From Betaproteobacteria bacterium (GTDB lineage Bacteria > Pseudomonadota > Gammaproteobacteria > Burkholderiales > SG8-41): a stretch of DNA of 10,984 nucleotides. The stretch is from the NCBI GenBank assembly GCA_025353085.1, contig JANXRI010000370.1, forward strand, positions 1 to 10,984. Reading direction: 5' to 3'. The notes beneath the pieces are model-generated. The model did not search any database. It had not been told where the DNA came from and saw nothing but the letters and a program-made list of their open reading frames with translations. Below are positions 1 to 6,540 of the stretch, piece after piece (position 1 is the first letter of the stretch; each line of letters opens with the position of its first letter). The translations under genes were made by a program, and so were the position numbers.

Positions 1-1
1 G

Positions 2-517
2 ACGGTGTGGAAGTCATCGTTCGACAACGGCTACGTCGGCACCGTGCTCGGCAGCGGTTTTTGTCCGCGCGTGCTGTTGGCGATCGCGGACGAGATGAAG
101 CTGATGATGCCGCGTGTGATTGGCGATGCGCCGCTGACCCAGGCGTGGGCGTTTAAATACGATCAGCGTCTGCAGGGCATTAATATGCACGCCGATTTCG
201 CGAAGGTGAATGTCAATTTCTGGATTACCGCTGACGACGCGTGCATCGACAAGACCACCGGCGGCATGATGATCTACGACGTGCCGGCGCCCGCCGACTG
301 GACGTTCGAGGATTACAACGGGAAATCAGGAAAAATGGCGGCATTCCTGACTGAAAACAATGCGAAATCTCAGCGCATTCCCTACCGGGAAAATCGCTGC
401 GTGCTGTTTGACTCGACGTTGTTTCACACAACCGACGAAATAAATTTCAAGCCCGGCTATTGCAATCGCCGAATCAACGTCACGTTGTTGTTCGGCAAAG
501 CGCTCAACTTCGATTGA
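2..517 (+). CDS. 2-oxoglutarate/Fe(II)-dependent oxygenase-like protein, 5' partial
   Basis: The reading frame is open to the left window edge, so the gene starts upstream; the GTG at base 5 is probably internal. Numbering from that GTG, the protein has the metal triad of the cupin-fold Fe(II)/2-oxoglutarate oxygenases: H62-x-D64 in the context NMHADFAKVNVNFW, a distal H141 in LFDSTLFHTTD, and R155/R156 in CNRRINVTLLFG, placed where the 2-oxoglutarate-binding arginine normally sits. Enzymes of this superfamily couple 2-oxoglutarate decarboxylation to hydroxylation of a substrate. The substrate cannot be read from this fragment; a small-molecule or sugar/peptide-modifying role is as likely as a phytanoyl-CoA-like one. 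The gene converges on the DHH gene with only 26 bp between stops. Family assignment is fairly secure from the motif spacing; the function is unknown. Confidence 0.75.
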   Translation, partial: TVWKSSFDNGYVGTVLGSGFCPRVLLAIADEMKLMMPRVIGDAPLTQAWAFKYDQRLQGINMHADFAKVNVNFWITADDACIDKTTGGMMIYDVPAPADWTFEDYNGKSGKMAAFLTENNAKSQRIPYRENRCVLFDSTLFHTTDEINFKPGYCNRRINVTLLFGKALNFD

Positions 518-543
518 GCCCGGTCTGCGCGTAATAATTGCGG

Positions 544-1497
544 CTAGCAGTAAGCCTGCTTAAACGCTGCTACGAAACGCTCATAGTCGTGCCCGGACAG
601 CGCGTCGATGCCCGCTGCACCGGCGCGGCCGCCGCCACCGAAGCCGCGGCACACCGCGTCTGCACCGCGCGGCGCTGCCATCGGTGAGCGCACGCTTACG
701 GTATAACTCTGAGCGCCTGCGACCAGAACGGCATGCGCGCGCTCGGGAAACGCCACCGCGAGTTGATTGACGAACTCGCCGTTGACACGCCGGCTCCACG
801 CGGCGTCGGGCAATATATACACCGCGCATTGCGCGGTCGCGAGCGCGGCATTTAATTCACCGGCTCTAAACAAATCGTCAGCGCGAGCGAGGCGTAGCAC
901 CTCATAGACGGGCTCACCGATGATGAACTGAAACGGGTTTGAATAGGTTGACAGGATTCGGTACAACTCGGCGGGGTGGTAATGCAGATCCTCGGCGCTC
1001 GGGCCATAGGCGTTGTAGTTGATGCATTCACCGAGTCCCTGCAGTTGCGCGAGTTGCAGTTCATTCAGGTCGAGCATCGCAGCGGCGTCGCGTGCCGCCG
1101 CTTCGAGATTGTCGCCGAACGCCGCGACGACCGCCCACACCCGCTCGCGCCCTTCGAGGTAGCGATCGACCAGCAGGCTTGTGCACACGTCGGGCGTCGT
1201 ATCAATAAAAGCCTGAAGCCGCGGGTGCGCAGGAATAGGGCCTGCAAAATGATGATCGAAGTAGCGGCATGCGACACCGCGGTCGAGCAATCTATCGAGC
1301 GCAGCGAAATTCCGCGCGAGCGAAATATCAAGCACGGTGACCACATCGCCGCTGTCAGCGTCAACGCGCTCAAGCAACGCAATGTCGCGCTTGGCGCCTG
1401 TGATGAGCACGCTGTCACGCGGCTCAACAAGGCGCAGTTGATGCAAGGCGCAGATACCGTCCGCATCCCCATTGAAAACATCATAGAATATCGTCAT
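544..1497 (-). CDS. DHH-family phosphoesterase (317 aa)
   Basis: This is a DHH-superfamily phosphoesterase, a family of Mn-dependent hydrolases that includes RecJ, NrnA-type oligoribonucleases and exopolyphosphatases. Motif I is at the extreme N-terminus (NGDADGICALHQ, D11 and D13). An acidic residue follows at D57 (TVLDIS), the signature DHH triad at 81-83 (YFDHH), and a further D129 in AAFGDN. The C-terminal substrate-binding DHHA1-like glycine-rich motif GFGGGGRAGAAGI lies at 286-297. All metal ligands expected of the family seem present, so it is probably active. The ATG at 1497 is the natural start because motif I begins only eight residues later; no clear Shine-Dalgarno precedes it. It is divergent from the VanZ-like gene. 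The substrate (nanoRNA, cyclic dinucleotide product, polyphosphate or other) cannot be decided from sequence. Confidence 0.88.
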   Translation of the reverse strand: MTIFYDVFNGDADGICALHQLRLVEPRDSVLITGAKRDIALLERVDADSGDVVTVLDISLARNFAALDRLLDRGVACRYFDHHFAGPIPAHPRLQAFIDTTPDVCTSLLVDRYLEGRERVWAVVAAFGDNLEAAARDAAAMLDLNELQLAQLQGLGECINYNAYGPSAEDLHYHPAELYRILSTYSNPFQFIIGEPVYEVLRLARADDLFRAGELNAALATAQCAVYILPDAAWSRRVNGEFVNQLAVAFPERAHAVLVAGAQSYTVSVRSPMAAPRGADAVCRGFGGGGRAGAAGIDALSGHDYERFVAAFKQAYC

Positions 1498-1598
1498 GTT
1501 GCGGGGGCTGCTATCAAATTGCTTCTGAACAAGCGGGCGTATGCCTCTTGCCCATCGCTACACCGGACGACCTTTTTTGATGGAGAGTCCGTAACATA
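1498..1598. promoter_or_regulatory. divergent intergenic region, DHH gene / VanZ-like gene
   Basis: These 101 bp separate two divergently transcribed genes and so should contain a promoter for each. On the plus strand GGAGAG at 1582-1587 is a plausible ribosome binding site for the VanZ-like gene, although its 11-nt spacing is long. I see no -35/-10 pair close enough to consensus to name, and no operator-like palindrome. The call rests on gene orientation only. Confidence 0.4.
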
Positions 1599-2672
1599 AT
1601 GAAAGCTTCGGTCAAAGTGCCGCCGGCAGGATTCATCGCCTTAGCTTACACACTGGTCATCGTGTATGCCAGCATGCAGCCGTTCGCGGGCTGGCGCATG
1701 CCGTCACCTGACGTGCTCGTATTTCTAACCGCACCGTGGCCGCGTTATGTAACTACCAGCGACATCGCGCTTAACATCGCCGCTTACCTGCCTCTCGGCG
1801 CGATGTTATTTTACGTGTTGCACCCGCCGCTCAGGGCAGCGTTCGCATGGCTGTTTGCAACCTTGCTTGCTGCGTTACTGAGTCTGTCGCTCGAAAGCGC
1901 CCAAATGTTCCTGCCGACGAGGATCGCATCGAACGTCGATTTGCTGTCCAACAGCGCAGGGGCGGCGCTCGGCGCGGCGGGCGCCATGCTGCTCGTGGTT
2001 TGGAATAATCCGCTCGTTGGGCTACGGGCGCGCCTCGTGCGGCCGGGGCGCCTGGGCGACTACGGGCTGGTCGTGATTGCGCTGTGGATCGTTGTCCAGT
2101 TTCATCCATCATCGGTCGTTTTCGGCAGCGGCAACCTGCGCGAGGTGTTAGGTGTTACGCCGATGTTCATGCATTCATCCCAGGCTTATCTGCTTGGCGA
2201 AGCCGCCGTGGTGGCGCTCGCAGTGATTGGCATTGCCCTGACCATTTCATTGTTGATGCGGTCGCGTAAGTACACATCGCGCGTCATGCTACTCACCCTT
2301 CTGCTCACGGGGGCCGCCAAGTCCATCGCCGCAGTGATGATCACGCGCTCGGCCAACTGGCTGCAATGGCTGACGCCGGGGGTCGCTGCCGGCTTCGTAG
2401 TGGGTGCTGCCGGCGTCGCATTGCTGACGTGGTTGGCGCCATTCGGGCGCGCCATCGTAGCGATTGTATGCATCGCGGCGGGAATCGCCATTATCAATTT
2501 CATGCCCGACAACCCGTATCAAACGCTGCCCCCGTCTCTGTCAGGCTTGCCGCCGACGCATCTCGCCAATTTCGGCAGCATCGCACGCTTGCTATCCCAA
2601 CTTTGGCCGTTTGCCGCGCTGTTGCTGCTTATTGCGCTGGCACGCGCTCGTCCGACGCACGGCGTGCGGTAA
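1599..2672 (+). CDS. VanZ-like family integral membrane protein (357 aa)
   Basis: The N-terminal ~135 residues carry the VanZ-like pattern: a first membrane helix ending in ASMQPFAGW (21-32), SDIALNIAAYLPLG (54-67, D55 and N59), then LESAQMFLPTRIASNVDLLSN (98-118) with the E99-xx-Q102, P106, R108, D114 and N118 positions typical of the family, followed by a glycine/alanine-rich helix. VanZ itself gives low-level teicoplanin resistance by an unclear route, but most family members have no known role. The C-terminal ~220 residues add about six more hydrophobic segments and a polar loop around NPYQTLPPSL (305-314). The protein is thus roughly twice the length of VanZ, as I recall for proteobacterial members. 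ATG at 1599 is preceded by GGAGAG. The MazG-like gene follows after 29 bp, suggesting one transcript. Function unknown. Confidence 0.85.
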   Translation: MKASVKVPPAGFIALAYTLVIVYASMQPFAGWRMPSPDVLVFLTAPWPRYVTTSDIALNIAAYLPLGAMLFYVLHPPLRAAFAWLFATLLAALLSLSLESAQMFLPTRIASNVDLLSNSAGAALGAAGAMLLVVWNNPLVGLRARLVRPGRLGDYGLVVIALWIVVQFHPSSVVFGSGNLREVLGVTPMFMHSSQAYLLGEAAVVALAVIGIALTISLLMRSRKYTSRVMLLTLLLTGAAKSIAAVMITRSANWLQWLTPGVAAGFVVGAAGVALLTWLAPFGRAIVAIVCIAAGIAIINFMPDNPYQTLPPSLSGLPPTHLANFGSIARLLSQLWPFAALLLLIALARARPTHGVR

Positions 2673-2701
2673 CTCGCGCGCTTCAAATTGCAAGTGACTT
2701 C

Positions 2702-3061
2702 ATGACCCGAACTGCCGCAACTCTGGATGACCTGCGTGATGCGCTGCGCCGTTTTGCCGCCGCGCGCGAGTGGGAGCAATTCCACACGCCGAAAAATCTC
2801 GCGATGGCGCTCGCCGTGGAAACCGCCGAATTGCTCGAACAATTTCAGTGGCTGACGCCGGCGCAAAGCATGCGCATCGATGCGCGGCGCAAGCGCGCAG
2901 TCGGTGAGGAAATCACCGATGTCCTGCTTTATCTGACACGGCTTGCCGACGTGCTTGACATCGATCCGATGGCGGCGGCGCGCCGAAAAATGCGCATCAA
3001 TGCGCGAAAATATCCGGTGCGGCGCGCCAAAGGGAACGCCCGCAAGTCAAACGAGCTCTAA
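2702..3061 (+). CDS. MazG-like nucleotide pyrophosphohydrolase (119 aa)
   Basis: This is a small all-alpha NTP pyrophosphohydrolase of the MazG / RS21-C6 (dCTPP1) type, which cleaves (d)NTPs to the monophosphate and pyrophosphate and so cleans the nucleotide pool. The diagnostic parts are EWEQFHTPKNLAMAL (23-37), the first metal-binding ExxE at E40/E43 (VETAELLEQFQW) and the second ExxD at E70/D73 (GEEITDVLLYLTRLADVL). The frame is open upstream as far as 2366, inside the VanZ-like gene, but homology begins with the ATG at 2702 (MTRTAATLDDLRDALRRFA), so that start is chosen. There is no good Shine-Dalgarno; with only 29 bp after the upstream stop, reinitiation or coupling is possible. The length matches single-domain family members. 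The exact nucleotide preference is not readable; the RS21-C6-like motif suggests dCTP or modified dCTP, which is inference. Confidence 0.9.
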   Translation: MTRTAATLDDLRDALRRFAAAREWEQFHTPKNLAMALAVETAELLEQFQWLTPAQSMRIDARRKRAVGEEITDVLLYLTRLADVLDIDPMAAARRKMRINARKYPVRRAKGNARKSNEL

Positions 3062-3207
3062 GCAAACGGCGCGCCGCTCGTCTCCACCGTTTGCGCCGCC
3101 AAGCATCATCCCGCCGGCTTTTGCGGTACCATACAGGCCCGCTAAATAAAAGCTGTGGCGGTCCGAGAAAATGTAATCGCGCCCGCGGTCAGGCCAACCT
3201 CCAATTC

Positions 3208-3516
3208 ATGAGTTATTACAAAAACCACGTATTTTTCTGCTGCAACCAGCGCGCCAACGGCGAAGCCTGTTGCAACAGCCACGGCGCGCAGGAACTGCGC
3301 GATTATGCGAAAGCAAAAGTCAAAGCTCTGGGCCTGACGGGGGCGGGCAAGGCGCGCATCAACATGGCCGGCTGCCTCGATCGCTGCAAAGAAGGCCCGG
3401 TGCTCGTCGTCTATCCCGAAGCGGTGTGGTACACGTACGTCGATCGCGAAGATATCGATGAAATCGTTGCCGAGCATTTGCAGCACGGCCGCGTCGTCGA
3501 ACGCCTGAAGATTTGA
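3208..3516 (+). CDS. thioredoxin-like (2Fe-2S) ferredoxin (102 aa)
   Basis: This is a short (2Fe-2S) ferredoxin of the thioredoxin-fold type, related to Aquifex Fd4 and to the NuoE ferredoxin-like domain. The cluster ligands are visible as C11/C12 and C21/C22 near the N-terminus (HVFFCCNQRANGEACC) and C56-x3-C60 in INMAGCLDRCKEGP. The doubled cysteines make it unclear which of each pair binds iron. The following VLVVYPEAVWYTYVDREDIDEIVAEHL is the conserved C-terminal half. The open frame extends back to 3091, but the residues before the ATG at 3208 have no family character, so that ATG is taken. The 146 bp before it hold no gene and no promoter I would name. Its stop overlaps the TTG start of the next gene (TTGA), implying coupled translation. 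The redox partner is unknown. Confidence 0.9.
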   Translation: MSYYKNHVFFCCNQRANGEACCNSHGAQELRDYAKAKVKALGLTGAGKARINMAGCLDRCKEGPVLVVYPEAVWYTYVDREDIDEIVAEHLQHGRVVERLKI

Positions 3517-4133
3517 AGCCTGCCACGACAGACCGGCTGCTGCTCGACGGTATCGCGGGGGAAATCGAAGTTGATGTCAGCGATCCGGGCATGGGACCCG
3601 ACGGACAGCGCCGCGGCATCGCGCTGATCGCGCATCCGCATCCATTGATGGGCGGCACCAAAGACAACAAGGTGGTCACGACGCTCGCGCACACGTTTAA
3701 CGCGTTGGGCTACGTCGCGTTGCGCCCGAACTTCCGCGGCGTCGGTGCGAGCGCCGGCCTGCATGACGAAGGCCGCGGCGAAACAACCGACCTCATCTCG
3801 GTCGCGCGGTATGCAGAGGACAAGTACGGTGCGCTGCCACTCGTGTGCGCCGGTTTTTCGTTCGGCAGTTTCGTACAAACACGGGTCGCGAAAGTACTTA
3901 ATCCCGAGCTGCTCGTTTTAGTTGCGCCGGCGGTAAACCGGTTCCTGACCGAACACGTTGCGGCCGGCACGCTCGTAGTTCATGGTGAACTCGACGAAGT
4001 CGTTCCGCTCACGGCGGTATTCGACTGGGCGCGGCCGCAGAATCTGGCGGTCGTCGTGGTGCCGGGCGGCGAGCATTTTTTTCATGGCCGATTGCATCAA
4101 CTGCGCGACATCGTGACGCGGCATTGCCGCTGA
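3513..4133 (+). CDS. alpha/beta hydrolase, COG2945-like (206 aa)
   Basis: This is a cytosolic alpha/beta-fold hydrolase. The oxyanion-hole region is AHPHPLMGGTKDNKVV (40-55), followed by the NFRGVGASAG loop (73-82). The nucleophile is S116 in the elbow GFSFGS, and the likely acid and base are D161 (HGELDEVVPL) and H188 (GGEHFFHG). A complete catalytic triad and a length near 210 residues fit COG2945, predicted hydrolases whose substrate is not established. The likely start is TTG at 3513, which overlaps the ferredoxin stop by four bases; no in-frame ATG occurs until 3591, which would remove the first beta strand. nodI begins seven bases after the stop, so ferredoxin, hydrolase and nodI appear to form one translation-coupled unit. 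An esterase, thioesterase or dienelactone-hydrolase-like activity is possible but undetermined. Confidence 0.88.
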   Translation: MKPATTDRLLLDGIAGEIEVDVSDPGMGPDGQRRGIALIAHPHPLMGGTKDNKVVTTLAHTFNALGYVALRPNFRGVGASAGLHDEGRGETTDLISVARYAEDKYGALPLVCAGFSFGSFVQTRVAKVLNPELLVLVAPAVNRFLTEHVAAGTLVVHGELDEVVPLTAVFDWARPQNLAVVVVPGGEHFFHGRLHQLRDIVTRHCR

Positions 4134-4140
4134 TCCGACG

Positions 4141-5052
4141 ATGGCTTACCTTGTCGCGCGCGAACTGCGCAAATCGTACGGTGCCCACGAAGTCGTCGCC
4201 GGTATCGATCTCGAACTGCGGCCGGGCGAGTGCTTTGGCCTGCTCGGCCCGAATGGCGCGGGCAAAACGACCACCTTGCGCTTGTGCCTCGGGCTCACCG
4301 ATCCCGATGGCGGCACGATCAGCATGTTCGACCTGCCGGTGCCCGAATCTGCGCGCGAAGCGCGGGCGCGCGTGGGCGTGGTGCCGCAAATCGACAATCT
4401 CGATCCTGATTTCACCGTGCGCGAAAATCTGATGGTTTACGGCCGCTACTTCGGTCTGTCGGTTGCGGAAATCGATGCGCGCATTCCGACGCTGCTCGAC
4501 TTCGCGGGCCTCACCAATCGCGCAGGCGACAAAATCAACGCCCTCTCGGGCGGCATGAAACGGCGCCTCACGCTCGCGCGCGCGCTCATCAACGATCCCG
4601 ATCTGATTTTTCTCGACGAGCCGACCACCGGTCTCGATCCGCAGGCGCGCCACCTGATCTGGCAGCGCCTGCGCCAACTCGCGGCGCAGGGGAAGACGAT
4701 TTTTCTGACGACCCACTTCATGGACGAAGCTGAGCGCCTGTGCCACCGCCTCGCGATCATGGACCACGGCCGCATCATGGCGAGCGGGACGCCGCGTGAA
4801 CTCGTCGCCGCGCACATCGAGCCCCAGGTCGTCGAAGTGTTCGGCGATAGCGCGGCAGCGTGGGCGGCCGATCAAGGCGGCGCGCTGTGCGAGCGCTGCG
4901 AGCAAACCGGCGAGACGGTGTTTTGCTATGCGCGCGATGTCGATCCGCTGCTGCATAACCTCGAGCAACGCCCGGATTTGCGTTACCTGCACCGCCCGGC
5001 AAACCTCGAAGATGTCTTCCTCCGCCTGACCGGCCGTGATCTCAGAGATTAA
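4141..5052 (+). CDS. nodI: ABC-2 type exporter ATP-binding protein, NodI family (303 aa)
   Basis: This is the cytoplasmic ATPase subunit of an ABC-2 exporter. The nucleotide-binding domain is complete: Walker A GPNGAGKTT (36-44), Q-loop Q83, signature LSGGMKRRL (135-143), Walker B LIFLDE (155-160), D-loop GLDP (164-167) and H-loop H192 in LTTHFMDEAERLC. The FMDEAERLCHRLAIMDHGRI stretch and the C-terminal extension ending NLEDVFLRLTGRDLRD are typical of the NodI/DrrA branch. In rhizobia NodIJ exports lipochitin oligosaccharide Nod factor. No nodulation gene is near, and homologues are widespread in non-symbiotic betaproteobacteria, so the substrate here is probably a different lipid or saccharide. 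The start is seven bases after the hydrolase stop. Unusually, an inverted-repeat element separates it from its partner gene nodJ. Confidence 0.93.
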   Translation: MAYLVARELRKSYGAHEVVAGIDLELRPGECFGLLGPNGAGKTTTLRLCLGLTDPDGGTISMFDLPVPESAREARARVGVVPQIDNLDPDFTVRENLMVYGRYFGLSVAEIDARIPTLLDFAGLTNRAGDKINALSGGMKRRLTLARALINDPDLIFLDEPTTGLDPQARHLIWQRLRQLAAQGKTIFLTTHFMDEAERLCHRLAIMDHGRIMASGTPRELVAAHIEPQVVEVFGDSAAAWAADQGGALCERCEQTGETVFCYARDVDPLLHNLEQRPDLRYLHRPANLEDVFLRLTGRDLRD

Positions 5053-5062
5053 AAACAATTCA

Positions 5063-5207
5063 GCCGCCGATAAACGCAGATGAACGCAGATAAGGTCAAT
5101 ACCAACGATCGCATGCAACACAGGTCACGGCCGAATTTCTCGTGTCAACATGCGCAGGCTACCGAGCCTTCGCAGATCATCAGCGTTTATCTGCGTTTAT
5201 CTGCGGC
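5063..5207. repeat. 145-bp inverted-repeat element with 10-bp tandem units, between nodI and nodJ
   Basis: Two 31-bp arms (5063-5093 and 5177-5207) are inverted copies that match at 27 of 31 positions by eye. Each arm is made of about two and a half copies of a 10-bp unit, GATAAACGCA on the left and its complement TGCGTTTATC on the right, so the unit period is close to one helical turn. The 83-bp interior contains a further hairpin (5151-5174). There is no transposase and I see no clear target-site duplication. From memory, this GATAAACGCAGAT-type repeat recurs in intergenic regions of many proteobacterial genomes, which would make it a member of a dispersed family; I cannot confirm copy number from one window. 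It begins 10 nt after the nodI stop and ends 17 nt before the nodJ start. Confidence 0.85.
5151..5174 (+). other. hairpin inside the inverted-repeat element
   Basis: TGCGCAGGCT pairs with AGCCTTCGCA around a four-base ACCG loop: a 10-bp stem with one C/T mismatch. It lies immediately inside the right arm of the element. No T-run follows it, so it does not look like an intrinsic terminator. It may be part of the folded core of the element in the nodI-nodJ message. Confidence 0.5.
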
Positions 5208-5224
5208 AACTGCTCGTCGTTAAT

Positions 5225-6013
5225 ATGAACTCCGCGCGAATCTGGTCGCCGCCGCACTTGAGCCTGCGCTTCATACATGTATGGCGGCGCAATATGCTGG
5301 TATGGCGCAGGATCGCGCTGCCGTCGGTGCTCGGCAGTCTGGCCGACCCGATGATTTACATGCTCGGCTTCGGTTACGGCTTGGGAAGCATGCTGCCAGA
5401 CGTGTTCGGCACATCGTATATCGCGTTTCTCGCCGCGGGCACCGTGTGCTCCAGCACTATGATGGCCGCGTCGTTCGAAGCGATGTATTCAGGCTTCTCG
5501 CGCATGCACGTCCAGAAAACCTGGGAGGCGATCATGAACGCGCCCATCACGCTCGATGATGTGATGGTGGCCGAACTTGTGTGGGCGGCGAGTAAAAGCT
5601 TCATGGCCGGCGGTGCAGTGCTCTTGATAGCCGCTGCGCTCGGCTTTACGCAGTCGGCGCTCGCGTTGTGGGTGCTGCCCGTGATGTTCGCGACGGGGCT
5701 CGCCTTCGCGAGTCTCGGGCTCATTATGACGGCGTTGTCGGTGAGCTACGATTTCTTCATGTATTACTTTACGTTGTTCATTACGCCCATGATGATGTTA
5801 TGCGGCGTGTTTTTCCCCGCCGACCAGTTGCCGCAGGCGCTGCAGCAGGCCGCTTTGTTGCTGCCGCTCACGCACTCGGTTGCGCTCGCGCGGCCGCTGA
5901 TGAACGGCGTGGTGCCCGCTGCATGGCCCCTGCATTTCGGGGTGCTTTTATTATATGCAGCCGGCGGGTTTTATGTGGCGCTCGCGTTGACGCGACGGCG
6001 GCTCCTAAAATAG
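5225..6013 (+). CDS. nodJ: ABC-2 type exporter permease, NodJ family (262 aa)
   Basis: This is the inner-membrane subunit partnering NodI. About six membrane segments are visible (roughly 35-57, 64-85, 113-137, 146-172, 177-197 and 235-256). Family-specific stretches include WRRNMLVWRRIALPSVLGS (20-38), DPMIYMLGFGYGLG (41-54), FEAMYSGFSRM (84-94) and the ABC-2 signature region LLPLTHSVALARPLMNG (212-228). The frame is open back to 5150, but those 25 extra codons are mostly translated inverted-repeat DNA (SAFICVYLR), so the ATG at 5225 is chosen; it fits the short N-terminus usual in NodJ. No good Shine-Dalgarno precedes this ATG. Expression must pass through the repeat element if the gene is co-transcribed with nodI. 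The substrate is unknown in this non-symbiotic context. Confidence 0.92.
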   Translation: MNSARIWSPPHLSLRFIHVWRRNMLVWRRIALPSVLGSLADPMIYMLGFGYGLGSMLPDVFGTSYIAFLAAGTVCSSTMMAASFEAMYSGFSRMHVQKTWEAIMNAPITLDDVMVAELVWAASKSFMAGGAVLLIAAALGFTQSALALWVLPVMFATGLAFASLGLIMTALSVSYDFFMYYFTLFITPMMMLCGVFFPADQLPQALQQAALLLPLTHSVALARPLMNGVVPAAWPLHFGVLLLYAAGGFYVALALTRRRLLK

Positions 6014-6115
6014 GTCATTGCGGCACGCCTGAGCGCGGGCGCCGGCGTAACCGAGCGAATAGCACCGGGCGGCGCAGTCGGCGTTAAATTCGCGCGGAGT
6101 GGGCGAACAAAAGAA

Positions 6116-6121
6116 AAGGGA
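6116..6121 (+). promoter_or_regulatory. ribosome binding site of hemJ
   Basis: AAGGGA lies five bases before the ATG at 6127. It supports that start over the out-of-frame ATG at 6122. The preceding 95 bp after nodJ hold no gene and no clear terminator. Confidence 0.7.
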
Positions 6122-6126
6122 ATGCG

Positions 6127-6540
6127 ATGCTCTGGATAAAAGCGCTTCATATCATCTTCATGGTGACCTGGTTCGCGGGCCTCTTTTATCTGCCGCGGCT
6201 GTTCGTCTACCACGCCATGGCCGACGACGCGACCGGCGTAGAGAGACTCAAAGTGATGGAGCGCAAACTGTTCTACGGCATCATGACGCCGGGCGGCGTG
6301 CTGACGCTTGCTTCAGGACTGTGGCTGTGGCTTGGCTATGGCTTCAGCGGCGGCTGGCTGCACGCCAAGGTAGCGCTGGTGGCAGTCCTCGTCGTCTATC
6401 ATGTTTATTGCGGCCACCTCCTGCGCGACTTCAAGCACGGCCGCAACCGTTACAGCCATGTGTTCTACCGCTGGCTTAACGAAATTCCGACCGTCCTTTT
6501 GCTCGCGATCGTCATACTTGTCGTCGTCAAGCCCTTTTAG
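6127..6540 (+). CDS. hemJ: protoporphyrinogen IX oxidase HemJ (137 aa)
   Basis: HemJ is the membrane-bound protoporphyrinogen IX oxidase used by many bacteria that lack HemG or HemY; it performs the penultimate step of haem synthesis. The protein opens with MLWIKALHIIFMVTWFAGLFYLPRLFVYH, in which H8 and the WFAGLFYLPRLFVYH block (15-29) are hallmarks of the family. MERKLFYGIMTPG (44-56), LHAKVAL (78-84) and YHVYCGHLLRDF (91-102) are the further conserved blocks. Four hydrophobic helices are apparent, and the length matches the usual 140-150 residues. The start has a strong AAGGGA site. The downstream HIRAN gene probably overlaps its 3' end. It could have its own promoter in the 113-bp gap after nodJ, but none is obvious. 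Confidence 0.93.
   Translation: MLWIKALHIIFMVTWFAGLFYLPRLFVYHAMADDATGVERLKVMERKLFYGIMTPGGVLTLASGLWLWLGYGFSGGWLHAKVALVAVLVVYHVYCGHLLRDFKHGRNRYSHVFYRWLNEIPTVLLLAIVILVVVKPF

Noticed and set aside
976..1599. A 207-codon plus-strand frame opposite the DHH gene
   Set aside because: It is antisense to a gene with intact catalytic motifs, has no recognisable domain, and its stop falls at the VanZ-like start; it looks like a codon-bias shadow.
2366..2701. An upstream in-frame extension of the MazG-like gene
   Set aside because: It runs inside the VanZ-like gene, is low-complexity arginine/serine rich, and the family homology begins at the ATG at 2702.
3121..3148. A possible promoter before the ferredoxin (TTGCGG, 16 bp, TAAATA)
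   Set aside because: Each box matches consensus at only about three positions, so it is not better than chance in this sequence.
4009..5121. A 370-codon open frame on the minus strand opposite nodI
   Set aside because: It lies antisense to a complete NodI gene with all ABC motifs; its composition is the arginine/alanine-rich mirror expected from GC-rich codons, and its first residues are translated repeat DNA.
5063..5207. The inverted repeat as a CRISPR fragment or IS remnant
   Set aside because: There are no regularly spaced direct repeats with unique spacers, no transposase residues in the 83-bp core, and no clear target-site duplication.
4141..6013. Evidence for a symbiosis island based on nodI/nodJ
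   Set aside because: No other nodulation genes, no nod box and no mobility genes are present, and NodIJ homologues are common in non-symbiotic betaproteobacteria.
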